In this document: positions 37,815 through 46,265 of the stretch, piece by piece
Position numbering within the stretch: the stretch's first letter is position 1
Layout of the letters: each line of letters starts with the position of its first letter
Assembly: GCF_048751585.1 (NCBI RefSeq)
Contig: NZ_JAZHOB010000001.1
Location: 62,001 to 126,000 of the forward strand
Direction of reading: 5' to 3'
DNA from: G025836975 sp048751585
GTDB lineage: Bacteria; Pseudomonadota; Gammaproteobacteria; Burkholderiales; Burkholderiaceae_B
Length of the DNA stretch: 64,000 nucleotides
Translations under genes and position numbers: made by a program
The notes under the pieces: model-generated
Told to the model about the DNA's origin: nothing
The model's input: the letters and a program-made list of their open reading frames with translations, nothing else
The model's database searches: none

Positions 37815-40214
37815 ATGACCGATACCTCTGTTCACGCAAAATCCGATTCCTTTCAGGACGCAGCGGACCCCGCCCGTATTGTCGCTTTGCTCGCCAATGA
37901 GCTGAACGTACGCGCCGCGCAGGTCGCCGCCACGGTCGAATTGCTGGACGGCGGTGCCACGGTTCCCTTCATCGCCCGGTACAGGAAGGAAGCAACCGGC
38001 GGCCTGGACGACACGGTGCTGCGCAATCTGGAGGTCAGGCTGCTTTATGTGCGCGAGCTGGAATCGCGCCGCGCGGCCATCCTGGAATCGGTGCATCAGC
38101 AGGGCAAGCTGACGCCCGAGCTGCAGCAGGAGATCAGCTCGGCCGATACCAAGCAGCGGCTGGAAGACTTGTATGCGCCCTATAAGCCCAAGCGGCGCAC
38201 GCGCGCCCAGATCGCCCGCGAGGCGGGCCTGGAACCGCTGGCCGATGCGATCCTGGCGGACAAGAATTGCGATCCCGTCTTGCTGGCCGAAGGCTACCTG
38301 AATACCGAAGCCTCGATCAACGACACGAAAGCCGCGCTGGATGGCGCGCGCGACATACTGGCCGAGCGCTACGCCGAAGATGCCGATCTGCTGGCGAATA
38401 TGCGTGAACACTTGTGGAATACCGGTTTGTTGTATTCCAAGGTCGTCGAAGGCAAGGAGAACGAAGGCGACAATTTCCGCGACTGGTTCGACTTCAGCGA
38501 AACCCTGCGCTCGCTGCCTTCCCACCGTGTGCTGGCCCTGCTGCGCGGCCGCCAGCAAGGCGCCCTGGATATCCGCCTGGGCCTGGAGGCCGAGTTGGAA
38601 GCCCAGACGCCACATCCTTGCGTGCTGCGGATTGCGGACTTCCTGCGTATGGGCGCCGACTTCAGCATGGATGCCGCCCCCCGGGGACGCTGGCTGGGTG
38701 AAGTGTGCCGCTGGACATGGCGCGTGAAGCTGCTTACCGCCTTCGAATCGGAACTTATCGGCCGCCTGCGCGAAACCGCCGAGCAAGAAGCCATACGCGT
38801 TTTCGCCGCCAACCTTAAAGACCTGCTGCTGGCGGCTCCCGCCGGCCCTAAATCGGTGCTGGGCCTGGATCCCGGCATACGCACCGGCGTCAAGGTCGCC
38901 GCCATCGATGCCACCGGCAAAGTGCTGGGCACCGCCACGGTCTACCCTTTCGAGCCGCGCCGCGACCGTGAAGGCAGCATCAACACCCTGGCTGCGCTGG
39001 TCGCCAAGCACAAGATCGAGCTGGTCGCCATCGGCAACGGCACCGCCTCGCGTGAGACCGAAAAGCTGGTCATCGACATGCTGGAGAAATTTCCAGATCT
39101 GAAGCTTACGCGCGTCATGGTGTCGGAAGCCGGCGCATCGGTCTATTCCGCATCCGAACTGGCCGCGCATGAATTCCCCGACCTGGACGTCAGCCTGCGC
39201 GGGGCGGTTTCCATTGCGCGCCGCTTGCAGGACCCCCTGGCCGAACTGGTCAAGATTGAGCCCAAGGCCATAGGCGTGGGCCAGTACCAGCATGACGTCA
39301 ATCAGCGCGAGCTGGCCCGTTCGCTGGATGCGGTCATCGAAGACTGCGTGAACGCCGTGGGCGTGGATGTCAACACCGCCTCGGCGCCGCTGCTGACCCG
39401 CGTCTCGGGGCTGAACTCGCTGCTGGCGAAGAATATCGTCACCTGGCGCAACGAGAACGGCGCCTTCCCCAACCGGAAGACCCTGCTGAAGGTGCCGCGC
39501 TTCGGCGACAAGGCGTTCGAACAAGCCGCCGGCTTCCTGCGCATTCCCAACGGTGACAATCCGCTGGACGCCTCGGCCGTCCACCCGGAAGCCTACCCGG
39601 TGGTCAAGCGCATACTGGAAAAAATCAAGACGGAGGCCAACAGCATCATGGGCCAGCCCGGCGCCCTGAAAGGCGTCTCGCCGTCCGAATTCACGGACGA
39701 ACGCTTCGGCTTGCCCACGGTAAAAGATATTTTCCAGGAAATCGAGAAGCCCGGCCGCGACCCGCGCCCCGAATTCAAGACGGCGCAATTCAAGGAAGGC
39801 ATCAATACCATCAATGACCTGCATCCGGGCATGATACTGGAAGGCGTGGTCACCAATGTGGCCAATTTCGGCGCCTTTGTCGATGTGGGCGTGCATCAGG
39901 ATGGGCTGGTCCACATATCCGCCTTGTCGGAAACCTTCGTGAAGGACCCCCGCGACGTCGTACGGGTGGGCCAGACGGTAAAAGTCAAGGTCCAGGAAGT
40001 GGACGTTGCGCGCAAACGCATCGGCCTGACCATGCGCCTGGATGACGATGGCGCGCCTGTGCGCCGCGGGGGCGGCGACGACCGGCGCGGCAGCGGTGAA
40101 CGGCGAGGCGCGCCGGGCGGCAACGGCAACGCCAAGCGCCATCCGCCGTCACGCGCTCCCGAACCCGCGGGCCAAGGGGCCATGGCCGCCGCATTCGCCA
40201 AGTTGAAAAGATAG
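37815..40214 (+). CDS. tex: Tex-family RNA-binding transcription accessory protein
   Basis: A 799-residue protein. It has the Tex N-terminal helical domain, a YqgF-like nuclease fold (VLGLDPGIRTGVKVAAID, about 365-382), helix-hairpin-helix elements (about 500-560) and a C-terminal S1 RNA-binding domain (ILEGVVTNVANFGAFVDVG, about 676-695). The tail is rich in Arg and Gly. The first Tex was found in Bordetella pertussis as a toxin-expression factor. The ATG at 37815 fits the family start; the frame opens 15 codons earlier. Confidence 0.95.
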   Translation: MTDTSVHAKSDSFQDAADPARIVALLANELNVRAAQVAATVELLDGGATVPFIARYRKEATGGLDDTVLRNLEVRLLYVRELESRRAAILESVHQQGKLTPELQQEISSADTKQRLEDLYAPYKPKRRTRAQIAREAGLEPLADAILADKNCDPVLLAEGYLNTEASINDTKAALDGARDILAERYAEDADLLANMREHLWNTGLLYSKVVEGKENEGDNFRDWFDFSETLRSLPSHRVLALLRGRQQGALDIRLGLEAELEAQTPHPCVLRIADFLRMGADFSMDAAPRGRWLGEVCRWTWRVKLLTAFESELIGRLRETAEQEAIRVFAANLKDLLLAAPAGPKSVLGLDPGIRTGVKVAAIDATGKVLGTATVYPFEPRRDREGSINTLAALVAKHKIELVAIGNGTASRETEKLVIDMLEKFPDLKLTRVMVSEAGASVYSASELAAHEFPDLDVSLRGAVSIARRLQDPLAELVKIEPKAIGVGQYQHDVNQRELARSLDAVIEDCVNAVGVDVNTASAPLLTRVSGLNSLLAKNIVTWRNENGAFPNRKTLLKVPRFGDKAFEQAAGFLRIPNGDNPLDASAVHPEAYPVVKRILEKIKTEANSIMGQPGALKGVSPSEFTDERFGLPTVKDIFQEIEKPGRDPRPEFKTAQFKEGINTINDLHPGMILEGVVTNVANFGAFVDVGVHQDGLVHISALSETFVKDPRDVVRVGQTVKVKVQEVDVARKRIGLTMRLDDDGAPVRRGGGDDRRGSGERRGAPGGNGNAKRHPPSRAPEPAGQGAMAAAFAKLKR

Positions 40215-40221
40215 GACGGCC

Positions 40222-40749
40222 ATGACTTCCATCATCGACCACGACAAGCTTGCCGAGCGCCTTGGCGAGCTGATCGGCATGCTAAGCTGCGGCGATCTTG
40301 ACGAGCACGAGACCAGCCGCATCGTCAATATCTGCGTCCAGGCCAAAGACCGGCCCGCCGAAACCTTGCACGAAAACTACGGGGCCGATGCCGCCAAAGT
40401 CGCCGAATACGATCCGGGCGGCGTCATGGCCTTCATCATTTTCGTGGAACTTGAAGACTATTTCGCCGTGGCGGACACCGTCGATGAGCTGTACGAACAA
40501 ATCGTCGACGCGTTCGAACAGCCCGCCCTGCCCGACTATCCCTACGACGACAATGACTTCGAAACGATCTCGGATTTCTACCGATGGGTCGACCGGCAAT
40601 TGCAGGAGCATCACGGCAAGTACCGCTTGATCGGTTTCGGCGAAAGCTACACCAACGACTTCCAGGTCATTTTGGTATACCGCGAACAGGCGGCAGACAT
40701 TCTGGCGCTATGCAAAGGGCTCGGCCTGCGGGCCGAGCTCTGCGAATAA
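40222..40749 (+). CDS. Uncharacterised acidic protein
   Basis: I do not recognise this 175-residue protein. It is strongly acidic, with DDNDFETISDFYRWVDRQL and DTVDELYEQIVDAFEQ. It has no membrane segment or signal peptide, and only three cysteines. It looks like a soluble mixed alpha/beta domain. AGGA lies 5 bases before the ATG, and it starts 7 bp after the tex stop, so it is likely co-transcribed with tex. Codon usage matches the neighbours. It converges with trpS. Confidence 0.75.
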   Translation: MTSIIDHDKLAERLGELIGMLSCGDLDEHETSRIVNICVQAKDRPAETLHENYGADAAKVAEYDPGGVMAFIIFVELEDYFAVADTVDELYEQIVDAFEQPALPDYPYDDNDFETISDFYRWVDRQLQEHHGKYRLIGFGESYTNDFQVILVYREQAADILALCKGLGLRAELCE

Positions 40750-40765
40750 ACAAAGTCGCTTTGAT

Positions 40766-42109
40766 CTAGTCCCGGTCCCGGGCCAGTTCGGCCAGGGCTT
40801 CCCGGACCTGCTCCAGGCGTGCGGCGTCGAAGCGCCCCACGATTGCACCGTCCAAATACATCGCCGCCTCTTTTCCCTCTTGGGCGATTACGCTGTCAAG
40901 CGGCGCATCCTGCAATCCCTTGATGACGGCGCCGGCCGCCTTGGGATTGTCGAAGCCGTCGGACAGGAACAGCTCCTGGCCATCGCTTGCCAGCAGGCGG
41001 AAACGGAATTGACCGCCCTCGTCGCGGAAACTGACGAAGCGGGCCCGCTTGCCGGCCGCCTTTTTCACCGACGCTGGCGACGCGGGCGCGGCGGTGGCCG
41101 ATGCCCGCAAGCCGACCGCCTCGCGCAAGGCCGCCATCAAAGGCTGCGACAAACGCCGCGCCTTGGCGGCCCCCGCTTGCAGAATATCTTCGATGCGATC
41201 GGGCCTGGACATCAATTCCGCATAGACTTCACGCATGGGTGCAAGGTCCTGCTCGATACGTTCGTACAAACGCTGCTTGGCATCGCCCCAGCCCAGGCCG
41301 CCTTCGAGCTCCTGCCGGAAAGCAGCGGACTCGGCTGGCAAGGCAAAGGCACGGTACAAGGTATAGAGATGCGAGTTTTCGGCATCCTTGGCTTCGCCGG
41401 GCTGGCGCGAATCGGTAACGATGCGCATCACCGCCGAGCGCAAGCCTTTGGTGCCGCCCTCGAACAAGGGAATGGTGTTGTCATAGCTCTTGGACATCTT
41501 GCGTCCGTCCAGCCCCGGCAGGGTGGCCACTTCGTCATCGATCTGGACTTCGGGCAAGACGAAGAAGTCAGTGCCGTTGCCATACAGGTGGTTGAATCGC
41601 TGCGCGATATCGCGCGTCATTTCCAGATGCTGTATTTGATCGCGCCCCACCGGCACCTTGTTCGCATTGAACATCAGGATGTCGGCGGCCATCAGGACGG
41701 GATAGGAAAACAGGCCCATGGTGATGCCGTCGTCGGGCTCGGCCTGCCGGGCCACATTCTGGTCGACCGAAGCCTTGTAGGCGTGTGCGCGGTTCATCAG
41801 GCCCTTGGCCGTCACGCAGGTCAACATCCAGCACAGCTCGGGTATCTCGGGAATATCCGACTGCCGATAAAACGTGACTCTTTCGGGATCCAGGCCGGCG
41901 GCGATCCAGGTTGCGGCGATCTCCAGCCGCGACCGCGCAATGCGTTGCGGGTCGTCGCATTTTATAAGCGCGTGATAGTCGGCCATGAAATAGAAGGCAT
42001 CGACGCCGGGCAGGACGCTGGCCTGGATGGATGGACGGATCGCCCCGGCATAATTGCCCAGGTGCGGCGTTCCGGAGGTCGTAATGCCGGTCAATACACG
42101 AGTATTCAT
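40766..42109 (-). CDS. trpS: Tryptophanyl-tRNA synthetase with C-terminal YegP/DUF1508-like domain
   Basis: A 447-residue class I synthetase. The HIGH-type motif is GTPHLGNY near the start, and the KMSKS loop is GRKMSKSYDN (about 202-211). The catalytic part ends near residue 330. After an Ala/Pro linker, residues about 353-405 (RARFVSFRDEGGQFRFRLLA, then DGFDNPKAAGAVIKGLQ) resemble YegP/DUF1508 repeats. Bacterial TrpRS is usually 330-340 residues, so this is an extended form. The ATG at 42109 has GAAG 7 bases upstream. Confidence 0.93.
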   Translation of the reverse strand: MNTRVLTGITTSGTPHLGNYAGAIRPSIQASVLPGVDAFYFMADYHALIKCDDPQRIARSRLEIAATWIAAGLDPERVTFYRQSDIPEIPELCWMLTCVTAKGLMNRAHAYKASVDQNVARQAEPDDGITMGLFSYPVLMAADILMFNANKVPVGRDQIQHLEMTRDIAQRFNHLYGNGTDFFVLPEVQIDDEVATLPGLDGRKMSKSYDNTIPLFEGGTKGLRSAVMRIVTDSRQPGEAKDAENSHLYTLYRAFALPAESAAFRQELEGGLGWGDAKQRLYERIEQDLAPMREVYAELMSRPDRIEDILQAGAAKARRLSQPLMAALREAVGLRASATAAPASPASVKKAAGKRARFVSFRDEGGQFRFRLLASDGQELFLSDGFDNPKAAGAVIKGLQDAPLDSVIAQEGKEAAMYLDGAIVGRFDAARLEQVREALAELARDRD

Positions 42110-42170
42110 AGATGGCTTCAAATAAAAACGGATAAGCGCGGCCCCGCCATGCTGCCGGGACCGATGGGTA

Positions 42171-43262
42171 TCAGAGGGTCACGGCCTCGCGCCGCTCGGC
42201 GTCAAGGTATTCGCGCGACTGCATCTCCATGATGCGCGATACGGTGCGATGGAATTCGTTGGACATCGGGCCATCGGTGTAGAGCTCTTCCGCCTCGCAT
42301 TCGGCCGACATGATCAGCTTGACCTTGTGATCGTAAAACACATCGATCAGCCAGGTAAAGCGGCGCGCCTCGGACGCTTGGCGCGGGCTCATGCGCGGCA
42401 CATCCGACAGAATCACCGTCTGGAAACGGCTGGCCAGATCCAGATAATCGTTTTGCGAGCGGGGACCGCCGCACAGCGTGGCGAAATCGAACCATACGAT
42501 GCTGCCCCCCAGTGCAATGGGTTTGATCTCGCGATTCTCGACCACCAGCACCGGCTTCATCGGCGCGGTATCAAGCAGGCGATCAAAGTTGTCCTGAAGT
42601 TCCTGGCGAGTTTCCGCGTTTATGGGTGTCAGGTACATGCGCACCTGCTCCAGCGCGCGCCGGCGATAATCCGTACCCACATCGACGTTCACGATGTCCA
42701 TTCTTTCCTGTATGAGCTTGATCGCCGGCAATATGCGATCCCGGTGCAGGCCATCCGGATACAGCGTTGACGGTTCGTAATTGGACGTCATGACGAAAGA
42801 CGTTCCGTACTCGAACAAGCGCAACAGCAGGCGATACAGTATCATCGCGTCGGCCACGTCCGACACATGGAATTCGTCGAAGCAGATCAGGCGATAGCGC
42901 TTGGCAATGCGCCGCGCCACCTCGTCCAGCGGATCCTGCTGGCCGCGCACATTGCCCAGTTCGCGATGCACTCCGCGCATGAATTCATGAAAATGCACGC
43001 GGGTCTTGCGCTTGACCGGAACCGTAAGATAGAAGGCATCCATCAGGAAGCTTTTGCCGCGCCCCACCCCGCCCCACATGTAGATTCCCCGGGGAACATC
43101 GGGCCGCCGGAAAATCTTTCGCAAGGTGGAAGAACGAGCTTGCTTGAATTCCAGCCAGTCGTCGAAATACGCCTGCAAGCGGTCGATGGCCGCCAACTGG
43201 GCCTCATCGGACCGATAGCCGCGCTCTTGCAAAGCATGTTCGTAATACTCGCGTACATTCAT
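42171..43262 (-). CDS. zapE: AFG1-like ATPase / cell division protein ZapE
   Basis: A 363-residue AAA-type ATPase. Walker A is GGVGRGKS (64-71), with FDEFHVSDVADAMIL as Walker B and sensor region. In E. coli ZapE acts on FtsZ rings under heat or low oxygen. I chose the ATG at 43262 (MNVREYYEHALQERGY); the longer frame would read through the repeat between lpdA and zapE. It follows lpdA on the same strand with a 163-bp gap. Confidence 0.93.
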   Translation of the reverse strand: MNVREYYEHALQERGYRSDEAQLAAIDRLQAYFDDWLEFKQARSSTLRKIFRRPDVPRGIYMWGGVGRGKSFLMDAFYLTVPVKRKTRVHFHEFMRGVHRELGNVRGQQDPLDEVARRIAKRYRLICFDEFHVSDVADAMILYRLLLRLFEYGTSFVMTSNYEPSTLYPDGLHRDRILPAIKLIQERMDIVNVDVGTDYRRRALEQVRMYLTPINAETRQELQDNFDRLLDTAPMKPVLVVENREIKPIALGGSIVWFDFATLCGGPRSQNDYLDLASRFQTVILSDVPRMSPRQASEARRFTWLIDVFYDHKVKLIMSAECEAEELYTDGPMSNEFHRTVSRIMEMQSREYLDAERREAVTL

Positions 43263-43296
43263 AAACCAAGACTCTTCACTACAACACAACAAAAAA

Positions 43297-43395
43297 TGGC
43301 CCCCACGCTGCGCCTTCGGCTTGCTGCCCCCCAAGGGGGCGCTTTTTGCCTTGGGGCGGCCCGGCGGCAAAAAAGAGGCGAGCCGTCCGCCCGCC
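43297..43395. repeat. GC-rich multi-hairpin intergenic repeat between lpdA and zapE
   Basis: The segment holds CTGCCCCCCAAGGGGGCGC plus TTTTT, and a second CCTTGGGGCGGC block that can pair with it. I recall very similar sequences scattered between genes in Burkholderiales, so it is probably a dispersed repeat acting as a partial terminator. The direct evidence is only its hairpin structure. Confidence 0.6.
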
Positions 43396-43425
43396 CCTTG
43401 CAAGGTCAATGCATGCCGACCGGGA

Positions 43426-44853
43426 TCAGAAGTTGAGCGTGCGTTTGTCGACCGCCAGCGCCGCTTCCTTCATGGCTTCCGACAAAGTCGGATGCGCATG
43501 GCAGATGCGTGCGATGTCTTCCGCGGCGCCGCGGAATTCCATGATGGTGACGGCTTCGGAGATCAGCTCGGAAGCCATGGGTCCGATAATGTGAACGCCC
43601 AGGACTTCATCGGTCTTGGCATCGGCCAGGACCTTGACGAAACCGGTGGTGTCGCCCAGCGCCCGGGCACGGCCATTGGCCATGAACGGGAAGCTTCCGG
43701 CCTTGTATTCGCGGCCTTCGGTCTTGAGCTGCTGCTCGTTCTTGCCCACCCAGGCGATCTCGGGCGAAGTGTAGATGACTGAAGGAATGGTTCCGAAGTT
43801 CACATGGCCGTGCTGCCCGGCGATGCGTTCGGCCACGGCCACGCCTTCTTCTTCGGCCTTGTGCGCCAGCATCGGGCCGCGAACGACGTCGCCCACCGCC
43901 CAAACATTGGGCAGGTTGGTCTTGCAATCGTCGTCGACCACCACGAAGCCGCGTTCATCGCGCTTGAGTCCGACCGTATCCACGCCCAGGCCGTCCACAT
44001 TCGGCACGCGGCCGATGGAGACGATAAGCCGGTCGACGACCAGCTTTTGCTCGGCGCCCGATGCATCGGTATACGGCACGGTCACCGACTTGGCGGCGGA
44101 CTTCACCTCGCCGATCTTGACGCCCGTATGAATCGCCAGGCCTTGCTTGGCGAAGGCTTTCTGGGCCTCTTTGGCAACCTGCTGGTCGGCGACAGCCAGG
44201 AAATCGGGCATGGCTTCCAGTATGGTGACTTCCGCGCCCAGGCGGCGCCATACGCTGCCCAGCTCCAGTCCGATGACGCCGGCGCCGATGACGCCCAGCT
44301 TCTTGGGCACAGCGGGAATACGCAGCGCGCCATCATTGGACAGGATCTGGTCTTCGTCGAACGGCAGGCCGGGAAGCGCGCGCGGCGACGAACCGGTGGC
44401 GATGACGACATGCTTGGCGACAAGGTCTTCTTCGGCCTTGCCCGCCACCTTGATCGACCAGCCGCCGTCCACATGAGCCACGAACGAGCCGGTGCCATGA
44501 AAGAAGGTGACCTTGTTCTTCTTGAAAAGGTAAAGAATGCCTTCGTTGTTCTGCTTGACGACGGTGTTCTTGCGGCCCACCAGAGTGTCCAGCTTCAGCT
44601 CTACGCCCTTGACCTGGATGCCGTGCTCGGCAAAGTGATGGTTGACCTGCTCGAAATGTTCGGACGACTGCAGCAAGGCCTTGGACGGAATGCAGCCCAC
44701 ATTGGTGCAGGTACCGCCAGGCGCGGGCTTTCCGTCAGTGGTGGACCAGGCATCTATGCAGGCAACGGTCATGCCCAGTTGCGCAGCGCGGATAGCGGCG
44801 ATGTAGCCGCCGGGGCCCGCACCGATAACGACGACGTCGAATTGTTTAGCCAT
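43426..44853 (-). CDS. lpdA: Dihydrolipoyl dehydrogenase (E3 of 2-oxoglutarate dehydrogenase)
   Basis: A 475-residue flavoprotein disulfide reductase. It has the FAD motif GAGPGGYIAAIRAAQLG (about 11-27), the redox CTNVGC pair, an NAD-binding GAGVIGLELGSVW, and the HAHPTLSEA active-site histidine at the C terminus. It reoxidises the lipoyl arm of SucB. It is third in sucA-sucB-lpdA, separated from sucB by a 174-bp gap with a terminator-like hairpin. Confidence 0.96.
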   Translation of the reverse strand: MAKQFDVVVIGAGPGGYIAAIRAAQLGMTVACIDAWSTTDGKPAPGGTCTNVGCIPSKALLQSSEHFEQVNHHFAEHGIQVKGVELKLDTLVGRKNTVVKQNNEGILYLFKKNKVTFFHGTGSFVAHVDGGWSIKVAGKAEEDLVAKHVVIATGSSPRALPGLPFDEDQILSNDGALRIPAVPKKLGVIGAGVIGLELGSVWRRLGAEVTILEAMPDFLAVADQQVAKEAQKAFAKQGLAIHTGVKIGEVKSAAKSVTVPYTDASGAEQKLVVDRLIVSIGRVPNVDGLGVDTVGLKRDERGFVVVDDDCKTNLPNVWAVGDVVRGPMLAHKAEEEGVAVAERIAGQHGHVNFGTIPSVIYTSPEIAWVGKNEQQLKTEGREYKAGSFPFMANGRARALGDTTGFVKVLADAKTDEVLGVHIIGPMASELISEAVTIMEFRGAAEDIARICHAHPTLSEAMKEAALAVDKRTLNF

Positions 44854-44955
44854 GTTCTTTCTCGATCTGGATAGTGTTGAAGCAAGCTCGGCAGAGCTCG
44901 CGAGCCGGAAGGAGGCGACACAATCTAGCGCCCGCTTCCACGATGAAAAGCGCTT

Positions 44956-45002
44956 AAAAAACCCCGGCCAGCGGTTCCAGCGCGGCTGGATCGCTTCCGG
45001 GG
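44956..45002 (-). terminator. Terminator-like hairpin between sucB and lpdA
   Basis: On the minus strand, CCCCGG (45002-44997) pairs with CCGGGG (44967-44962) around an inner CCAGC-GCG-GCTGG hairpin. Six T follow. It lies 26 bp after the sucB stop and may lower lpdA expression relative to sucAB. Confidence 0.7.
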
Positions 45003-45027
45003 CTTGTTCAGGCTTTTTCCTGCATGC

Positions 45028-46236
45028 TTAGACGTCCAGCAGCAGGCGTTGGGGATCTTCGAGTGCTTCTTTCATGGCCACCAGAGCCAATACGGCTTCG
45101 CGGCCGTCGATGATCCGATGGTCGTAGGACAGGGCCAGGTAATTCATGGGGCGAATCACGACCTGGCCATTCTCGGCAACCGGGCGGTCCTTGGTGGCGT
45201 GTATGCCCAGGATGGCCGACTGCGGAGGATTGATGATGGGCGTGGACAGCATGGAGCCGAAGACGCCGCCGTTGGAAATCGAGAACGTGCCGCCTGTCAG
45301 CTCTTCAAGGGTAAGCTTGCCGTCACGCGCACGCGTACCGAAATCGGCGATCTGCTTTTCGATGTCGGCGATGGAGAGCTGATCGGCATTGCGCAGGATG
45401 GGTACGACCAGGCCGCGCGGGCTGCCTACGGCAATGCCGATGTCAAAGTAGCCGTGATAGATGATGTCCTTGCCGTCGACCGACGCATTGACGACCGGGT
45501 ACTTCTTGAGCGCGGCAACCGCGGCCTTGACGAAGAAGGACGTAAAGCCCAGCTTGACACCGTGTTCTTTCTCGAACTGATCCTTGTATTTTTTACGTAG
45601 ATCCAGGATGCCCTGCATATTGACTTCGTTGAAAGTCGTCAGGATGGCGTTGTCGGACTGCGATTGCAGCAAACGCTCGGCCACACGGGCACGCAGGCGG
45701 CTCATGGGCACGCGCTGTTCGGGACGGCCGTCCAGCGACAAGGTGGGCGGCGCGACCGGCGCGGCCGCTTTGGCGGCGGGAGCGGCTGAACCGGCTTGCA
45801 GGGCATCGCCCTTGGTGATGCGGCCACCACGGCCGGAGCCTTCGACGGAAGCGGGATCGACGCCCTTTTCAGCCAGGATCTTGCCGGCGGCGGGCGATGC
45901 GACCGCCGAGGCGGCAGGCGCGCCGGCGGCTGCGGCGGCGGGTGCCGGAGCGGTTTCGGCGGCAGCGGCGGGCGCCGCGGCGGCAGTGGCCTTGCCTTCG
46001 GAATCGATGCGCGCCAGGACTTCGCCCGAAGTGACCATGCTGCCGTCACCCTTCACGATTTCCTTCAGGACGCCCGACGAGGGAGCGGGGACTTCCAGGA
46101 CGACTTTGTCGGTCTCGACCTCGATCAGGATTTCGTCGGCTTCGACCGCTTCACCTGGCTGCTTCTTCCAGTTGAGCAAAGTCGCTTCGGAAACCGACTC
46201 GGAAAGCTGGGGCACGAGAACATCAGTAATAGCCAT
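45028..46236 (-). CDS. sucB: Dihydrolipoyl succinyltransferase (E2 of 2-oxoglutarate dehydrogenase)
   Basis: A 402-residue E2. It has one lipoyl domain (EVETDKVVLEVPAP, lipoyl Lys about 43), an Ala/Pro linker, a peripheral-subunit-binding domain (SPAAGKILAEKGVDPASVEGSG) and the catalytic domain ending with YDHRIIDGREAV (active His and Asp). It moves the succinyl group to CoA. It lies 29 bp after sucA. Confidence 0.96.
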   Translation of the reverse strand: MAITDVLVPQLSESVSEATLLNWKKQPGEAVEADEILIEVETDKVVLEVPAPSSGVLKEIVKGDGSMVTSGEVLARIDSEGKATAAAAPAAAAETAPAPAAAAAGAPAASAVASPAAGKILAEKGVDPASVEGSGRGGRITKGDALQAGSAAPAAKAAAPVAPPTLSLDGRPEQRVPMSRLRARVAERLLQSQSDNAILTTFNEVNMQGILDLRKKYKDQFEKEHGVKLGFTSFFVKAAVAALKKYPVVNASVDGKDIIYHGYFDIGIAVGSPRGLVVPILRNADQLSIADIEKQIADFGTRARDGKLTLEELTGGTFSISNGGVFGSMLSTPIINPPQSAILGIHATKDRPVAENGQVVIRPMNYLALSYDHRIIDGREAVLALVAMKEALEDPQRLLLDV

Positions 46237-46265
46237 AGTATGTATTCCGTTGTGTAAGGTATTCG

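Noticed and set aside
35640..40142. 1500-codon minus-strand open frame joining the helicase to a long upstream part
   Set aside because: Everything upstream of 37652 is antisense to tex, which is clearly the real gene. Only the last 670 codons are helicase-like.
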